Assembly (NCBI GenBank): GCA_016209605.1
Contig: JACQVS010000164.1
Span: 1-34,080 of the forward strand
Length of the DNA stretch: 34,080 bases
Direction: 5' to 3'
Source: Planctomycetota bacterium
GTDB lineage: Bacteria > Planctomycetota > UBA8108 > JACQVS01
Part shown: positions 32,958 through 34,080 of the stretch, piece by piece
Position numbering within the stretch: position 1 is the stretch's first letter
How the letters are laid out: every line of letters begins with the position of its first letter
Position numbers and translations under genes: made by a program
The notes under the pieces: model-generated
The model's input: only the letters and a program-made list of their open reading frames with translations
Told to the model about the DNA's origin: nothing
Databases searched by the model: none

Positions 32958-33950
32958 TCAAGCCACCGGTCCGAACCTCGGGCCCCAGTCGCCGGCGAAC
33001 TCCTTGCCGCGCTCGCGGAACTTGGCCAGCTCCTCCTTGGAGAACGGCCTGGCTTCGAGAACAAGCTGGATGTTCTGGCGCAGCTGCTCGGCGGTGTGGA
33101 CGCCGATCACCATGCCGGTCACGCCCTCGAGGCTCTTGGCATAGCGGACGGCCTCGCGGTGGAACTCCGATTTCATCTGCGACGGGAATGGAGTCTTCGC
33201 GCCGTAGTTCTTGAAGCCGCCTTGAATGCCGCCGAAGACCTTCATGCACAGGACGCCGACATCGTGCTTCCGAGCCACCGGCAGGACCTTCTCCTCGAAG
33301 CCGTAGACGTGGTAGTCGACGAAGTTCATGGCGATCATCACCACGTCCACCTGCTTGGTCTCTTCGATGATGCGGACGAAGTTCGCCGGGCGGCTGTGGC
33401 CGGTGAGGCCGACAAAGCGGGTCTTCCCCTCCTTCTTCATCTTCTGGAGGAAGCTCCAAGAGCCCTTCTCCCCCAGCACCTCGCCGATGTTCTTGTCTCC
33501 GGTCGAGTGGAGATGGAGGAGGTCGACGGCGTCGACGCCGAGGCTCTTCAAGCTCTCCGAGAAGGATTTCTCGGCGTCCTCGGCGGTGTTGGCCCAGACC
33601 TTGGTAGCGAGGAACACCTTGCCGCGGCGGGTCTTGAGCACTTCCTTGAGAGCCGCTTCGGCGCCGCCGTAAATGCGCGCCGTGTCGACGTAGGTGAGGC
33701 CGCTGTCGATGGCTTCGGAAAAGACCGGGATCAGCTCGTTGGGGTCGGGACGGTTGCCGTTCTTGTGTCCCAGGCAGGCGGTGCCGAGGGCGAGGATCGG
33801 CACCTTCTCGCCGGTCTTCCCCAGGACGGCGCGGGGGATTTCCCGCGGCGCCTTCTCCTCGGCCCGAAGGGCGGCTCTCGGTGAGGTCCAGGCCCAGGCG
33901 GAGGCCGCGGCCGCGGCCACGCCGCCCCGCACGAATTGCCGGCGACTCAA
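32958..33950 (-). CDS. Tat-exported aldo/keto reductase
   Basis: This encodes 330 residues. A twin-arginine signal (SRRQFVRGGVAAAAASAWAW) opens the protein, so this oxidoreductase is probably folded in the cytoplasm and then exported. The AKR barrel follows: LGKTGEKVPILALGTACLGH, YVDTARIYGGAE (Asp and Tyr of the catalytic tetrad), FLATKVW (Lys) and LLHLHS (His). FVGLTGHSR and MKVFGG complete the pattern, and the C-terminus matches the family's usual length. The substrate is unknown; Tat-exported AKRs are frequent in planctomycetes. The TTG at 33950 is used as the start. An in-frame extension to a CTG at 33992 (LNKERQDRDKGSSSLSRRQF), just after TAAGGAG, gives a typical Tat n-region but has only 2 nt between the ribosome-binding site and the codon. 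Confidence 0.87.
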   Translation of the reverse strand: MSRRQFVRGGVAAAAASAWAWTSPRAALRAEEKAPREIPRAVLGKTGEKVPILALGTACLGHKNGNRPDPNELIPVFSEAIDSGLTYVDTARIYGGAEAALKEVLKTRRGKVFLATKVWANTAEDAEKSFSESLKSLGVDAVDLLHLHSTGDKNIGEVLGEKGSWSFLQKMKKEGKTRFVGLTGHSRPANFVRIIEETKQVDVVMIAMNFVDYHVYGFEEKVLPVARKHDVGVLCMKVFGGIQGGFKNYGAKTPFPSQMKSEFHREAVRYAKSLEGVTGMVIGVHTAEQLRQNIQLVLEARPFSKEELAKFRERGKEFAGDWGPRFGPVA

Positions 33951-34080
33951 ACTCGACGAGCCCTTATCACGATCCTGGCGTTCCTTGTTCAGCGCTCCTT
34001 AGAGCCTATCCCAGGAGACCTTTCGGGCTTCGGCCGGCTGCAAGCACGCCATTCGGCGTCGGGCCTCCTCGCCTTATTTC

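Overview
The window reads as GC-rich bacterial chromosome of a planctomycete-like lineage (Planctomycetota, or a relative such as Acidobacteriota or Verrucomicrobiota). The main indicators are the PSCyt1/DUF1549/DUF1553 protein next to a DUF1501 protein and a cytochrome c/WD40 protein, an ASPIC/UnbV lipoprotein in tandem with TPR and multiheme cytochrome genes, a secreted protein ending in dockerin-type repeats, and many Tat or Sec-exported proteins. No rRNA, tRNA, CRISPR array or complete mobile element was seen.

Layout. 1-7.1 kb: a small membrane protein, a zinc-ribbon protein with a C-terminal membrane anchor, an AAA/DUF4143 ATPase (minus), a shortened B12-binding radical-SAM-type gene, a cut-off cohesin-like gene, a graveyard of remnants including a group II intron reverse transcriptase scrap, and a TPR protein. 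Two inverted copies of a ~100-bp non-coding repeat flank this segment. 7.1-12.6 kb: the DUF1549/DUF1553, DUF1501 and c-type cytochrome/WD40 genes in one operon. 12.65-14.2 kb: a UxaA-type altronate/galactarate dehydratase. 14.2-20.4 kb (minus): a carbohydrate-related block with an intact GH36-like alpha-galactosidase, then a broken beta-helix gene, a shortened Tat-exported beta-propeller gene and a mosaic PKD protein. 20.6-25.9 kb: ASPIC/UnbV lipoprotein, TPR protein and seven-heme cytochrome/TPR protein. 26.2-32.2 kb: a secreted dockerin-repeat protein facing a 1205-residue surface protein with a cohesin-like head and six ASH-type repeats. 32.3-34 kb (minus): a Tat-exported aldo/keto reductase and a lipoprotein.

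How the genes fit together (inference). The 20.6-25.9 kb operon looks like an envelope redox module: a calcium-binding beta-propeller lipoprotein, a membrane-anchored TPR scaffold and a heptaheme cytochrome with its own TPR tail. The GH36, beta-helix, beta-propeller and UxaA genes suggest breakdown of galactose- or uronate-containing glycans. The dockerin-type and cohesin-like proteins at 26-32 kb could be surface partners.

A recurring oddity is that several genes keep their two ends but appear to have lost the middle (3.7 kb radical SAM, 17-18.3 kb beta-helix, 18.5-19.2 kb propeller, 19.5-20.4 kb PKD mosaic). This is either clustered gene decay or an assembly problem, and it is the first thing to check with raw reads.
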